In this document: positions 6,194-8,298 of the stretch, piece after piece | Layout of the letters: each line of letters begins with the position of its first letter | Position numbering within the stretch: position 1 is the stretch's first letter | Origin: Lachnospiraceae bacterium | GTDB taxonomy: Bacteria; Bacillota; Clostridia; Lachnospirales; Lachnospiraceae | Length of the DNA stretch: 8,298 nucleotides | Direction of reading: 5' to 3' | Assembly (NCBI GenBank): GCA_017964745.1 | Contig: JAGCRJ010000331.1 | Location: 1-8,298 of the forward strand | The notes under the pieces: generated by a model | What the model saw: the letters and a program-made list of their open reading frames with translations, nothing else | What the model was told of the DNA's origin: nothing | Database searches by the model: none | Translations under genes and position numbers: made by a program

Positions 6194-7420
6194 TTAAAAT
6201 CTGTTTCTGGCGCGTAGCTTTGAAACGATCTCCGAAAGAACAGCTGCCGCCCTGTCGACTTCTTCTTCGGTGTTATGATGTGACAATGTGAACCTGAGTG
6301 ATCCCTTCGCCTCATCATCCGCTCTTCCTATGGCCTTAAGCACATGCGAAGGCTCTCTTGCGCCCGATGTGCATGCGGAACCGCTCGATGCACATATTCC
6401 TTCCCTGTCGAGCATAATGAGTGCGGATTCACCCTCTATTCCCTTTATACACACTGATATATTTCCGGGAAGTCTTTTTGAGTAATCACCTTTTTCATAG
6501 GGCCCGTTGATAATAACACCTGTTATATCACATATTTTTGCAAGCAATCTGTCACGAAGTTCGGTTTCTCTGCCGATTTTTGCATCAATTCCTGCAAATG
6601 AAACCTCAGCAGCAGCTCCAAAGCCGGCTATGCCCGCCACATTCTCGGTTCCGGCTCTTCTTCCGCTCTCCTGCATTCCACCCCGAATAAAGGGAGCAAG
6701 CCTTATCCCATCCCTGACATAAAGCATTCCGACACCCTTTGGACCGCCAAGCTTATGGGAGCTTGCGGAAAGAAGATCGACATGCTTTGCGAAAGCATCA
6801 AGACATATCTGTCCGTATGCCTGAACGGCATCGGTATGGACAAGGATATCTTTTCGGACGGAATGCACCGCATCCGCTATTTCGCATACAGGCTCGATTG
6901 TACCTATCTCGTTATTGGCAGTCATAACTGACACAAGGAATGTATCTTCCCTTATCGCTTCAATAACCTGAGAAGCGTTTATGAAGCCTTCACTGTCAGG
7001 CTTAAGGTATGTAACTGATACCCCGAGTGATTCAAGATATTCCGCCGTCCTGAGGAGCGCATGATGCTCTATAGCGGTAGTGATGATGTGACCGCCCCGT
7101 GTGCCACTCCCAGCGCATTCCGCACTGCCGTCAGACGACGGGTGGTCCGCACCGCTCTGTTGATTTTTCCATGCTTCATATGCACCGATGAGGGCCCAGT
7201 TGTCGGACTCGGTACCGCCCGATGTGAAGAATATCTCATTGGGTGCTGCGCCGATAAGAGCCGCACACTGTTTTCTGGCATTAAAAACTGCCCTCTTCGA
7301 GTTTCTTGCGAGCTCGTAGACGGCAGAAGCATTGCCATACTCCCCTTTTAAAAAGGGAAGCATGGCACTGAATGCAGTTTCTTCAATCTGTGTTGTAGCA
7401 GCGTTATCGAGATAGATCAT
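6194..7420 (-). CDS. Cysteine desulfurase, class I NifS/IscS family, partner of MnmA
   Basis: A 408-residue pyridoxal-phosphate enzyme that converts cysteine to alanine and holds the sulfur as a persulfide for delivery to tRNA thiolation or iron-sulfur assembly. The N-terminal YLDNAATT (3-10), the PLP-stacking His119 in AIEHHALL, the Asp197/Gln200 pair in HTDAVQ, the PLP lysine Lys223 in SSHKLGGPKG, RAGTEN (255-260) and the persulfide cysteine Cys350 in SSGSACTSG are all in place; the SGSAC motif marks class I. An unusual Ser/Gly/Ala-rich insertion of roughly 20 residues (about 87-110) separates the early alpha/beta region from the strand leading to His119. The ATG at 7420 is supported by the family start; no clear ribosome binding site precedes it, and only 14 bp separate it from the antiporter stop, so coupling is likely. 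Adjacency to mnmA suggests a role mainly in tRNA 2-thiolation, as reported for specialised desulfurases in Gram-positives (for example YrvO in Bacillus); no iron-sulfur scaffold gene is visible here. Whether it is IscS-like or dedicated is an inference. Confidence 0.94.
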   Translation of the reverse strand: MIYLDNAATTQIEETAFSAMLPFLKGEYGNASAVYELARNSKRAVFNARKQCAALIGAAPNEIFFTSGGTESDNWALIGAYEAWKNQQSGADHPSSDGSAECAGSGTRGGHIITTAIEHHALLRTAEYLESLGVSVTYLKPDSEGFINASQVIEAIREDTFLVSVMTANNEIGTIEPVCEIADAVHSVRKDILVHTDAVQAYGQICLDAFAKHVDLLSASSHKLGGPKGVGMLYVRDGIRLAPFIRGGMQESGRRAGTENVAGIAGFGAAAEVSFAGIDAKIGRETELRDRLLAKICDITGVIINGPYEKGDYSKRLPGNISVCIKGIEGESALIMLDREGICASSGSACTSGAREPSHVLKAIGRADDEAKGSLRFTLSHHNTEEEVDRAAAVLSEIVSKLRARNRF

Positions 7421-7434
7421 TACATATAAGACTA

Positions 7435-8298
7435 TTACTTCTTCTCATTAACATACTTGGGAAGAAATGCGATAAGGCATATGATAACTGCGCCTATCAG
7501 AAGAGGAATCACGGGATTTCTCAGGAATCCTGCAACAAAGTAACAAAGGCCCGAAATGATCGCACAGGTAAGTGCATAAGGGATCTGGGTCGAAACGTGG
7601 TTCAGATGGTTACACTGCGCACCTGCCGAGCTCATGATAGTGGTATCGGATATCGGCGAGCAGTGGTCTCCGCATACGGCGCCTGCCATACATGCGCTCA
7701 TTGCGATGATCATCATCTGAGGATCCCTGTCCACAAAAAGATTTACAACGATAGGGATAAGTATTCCGAAGGTTCCCCATGAAGTACCGGTAGCAAATGA
7801 AAGGAATACCGCAACAAGGAAAACAATGAAAGGAAGTATAAACAGATACTCACCTGCTCTGCTTTCAACAATTCCGGCAACATATTCTTTGGCACCGAGG
7901 GAACCTGTCATTTCCTTAAGGGTCCAGGCAAAGGTAAGTATAAGGATGGGAGCGACCATTGCCTTGAATCCCTCGGGTATGCACTCCATACAATCCTTAA
8001 AGGAAAGGACTTTTCTTACAAGATAAAGGACCAGCGTTATGATAAGTCCAAAGAATGAACCATAAACAAGTCCTACAGATGCATCAGAATTTGCAAAGGC
8101 ATTTATGAATGACTCACCCGAGAAGAATCCTCCGGTGTAGATCATTCCGATGATACAGCAGACAACAAGTGCCACGACGGGGATAACAAGATCGATAACC
8201 TTCCCCCTGGAGCTGACCTTTTCACTTGTCGAATCGGTATAGGGTCTTTCGGGAGTTGTAAAAAGATCGTCATTGTCCTTCGCATTCTTTTCATGAAG
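7435..8298 (-). CDS. Na+/H+ antiporter, NhaC family (5' end beyond the window)
   Basis: The visible 287 residues are the C-terminal part of an NhaC-type secondary transporter that exchanges sodium for protons across the membrane; the frame stays open to the right edge, so the N-terminal half is missing (full-length relatives are roughly 450-550 residues). An internal GTG at 8175 should not be mistaken for the start: coding continues upstream through a hydrophilic stretch (DNDDLFTTPERPYTD region, then SSRGKVIDLVIP) that leads straight into the next helix. Typical motifs are MIYTGGFF after the first visible helix, SFATGTSWGTFGILIP (about residues 167-182 of the visible part), and the highly conserved CGDHCSPISDTTIMSSAG segment (about 209-226), with Asp and Ser/Thr residues of the ion path, followed by NHVSTQIPY. 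Six or so membrane helices are visible. It heads the tRNA-modification operon with only 14 bp to the desulfurase; a functional link is not obvious. A malate/lactate or other substrate for this family cannot be ruled out. Confidence 0.9.
   Translation of the reverse strand, partial: LHEKNAKDNDDLFTTPERPYTDSTSEKVSSRGKVIDLVIPVVALVVCCIIGMIYTGGFFSGESFINAFANSDASVGLVYGSFFGLIITLVLYLVRKVLSFKDCMECIPEGFKAMVAPILILTFAWTLKEMTGSLGAKEYVAGIVESRAGEYLFILPFIVFLVAVFLSFATGTSWGTFGILIPIVVNLFVDRDPQMMIIAMSACMAGAVCGDHCSPISDTTIMSSAGAQCNHLNHVSTQIPYALTCAIISGLCYFVAGFLRNPVIPLLIGAVIICLIAFLPKYVNEKK

Noticed and set aside
8173..8175. GTG as the start of the antiporter gene
   Set aside because: The same frame continues open to the window edge and encodes sequence that fits the family, so the GTG is an internal valine codon.

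Overview
The window looks like a chromosomal segment of a low-to-moderate GC Gram-positive anaerobe, most likely a Lachnospiraceae-type Clostridia (Butyrivibrio-like). That placement rests on the strong AGGAGG-type ribosome binding sites, the general look of the MnmA, cysteine desulfurase and NhaC proteins, and free use of GTG and TTG starts. It is an impression from sequence style, not a database result.

The window splits into two convergent transcription units that meet at a strong bidirectional hairpin terminator near 4239-4270. On the left, plus strand, is a compact four-gene cassette (275-4211): two tandem paralogous membrane acyltransferases of the acyltransferase-3 family, a stand-alone adenylate-forming acyl/aryl/aminoacyl-acid ligase, and a small acyl carrier protein. 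The second, third and fourth genes are tightly packed: AT3-2 overlaps the ligase by 8 bp and the ligase overlaps the carrier gene by 4 bp. The logical reading is that the ligase activates a carboxylic acid as acyl-AMP, loads it on the carrier protein's phosphopantetheine arm, and one or both membrane acyltransferases move the acyl group to a lipid, glycan or other envelope acceptor. The architecture resembles the dlt D-alanylation operon (ligase DltA, carrier DltC, membrane transferase DltB), but with AT3-type rather than MBOAT-type transferases. Substrate and acceptor cannot be read from the sequence. About 270 bp precede it: possibly the tail of another gene (open frame to 168), a weak promoter candidate, and a good ribosome binding site.

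On the right, minus strand, is an apparent operon read from the right edge leftward: a 5'-truncated NhaC-family Na+/H+ antiporter, a class I NifS/IscS-type cysteine desulfurase, the tRNA 2-thiouridylase MnmA, and TrmO (TsaA), the tRNA m6t6A37 methyltransferase. Desulfurase and MnmA form a sulfur relay that thiolates U34 of tRNA; TrmO modifies A37 of threonine tRNA. The unit is therefore largely a tRNA anticodon-loop modification cluster with an ion antiporter at its head.

The most interesting part is the AT3-AT3-ligase-ACP cassette. No RNA genes, CRISPR arrays, insertion sequences or phage features were seen.
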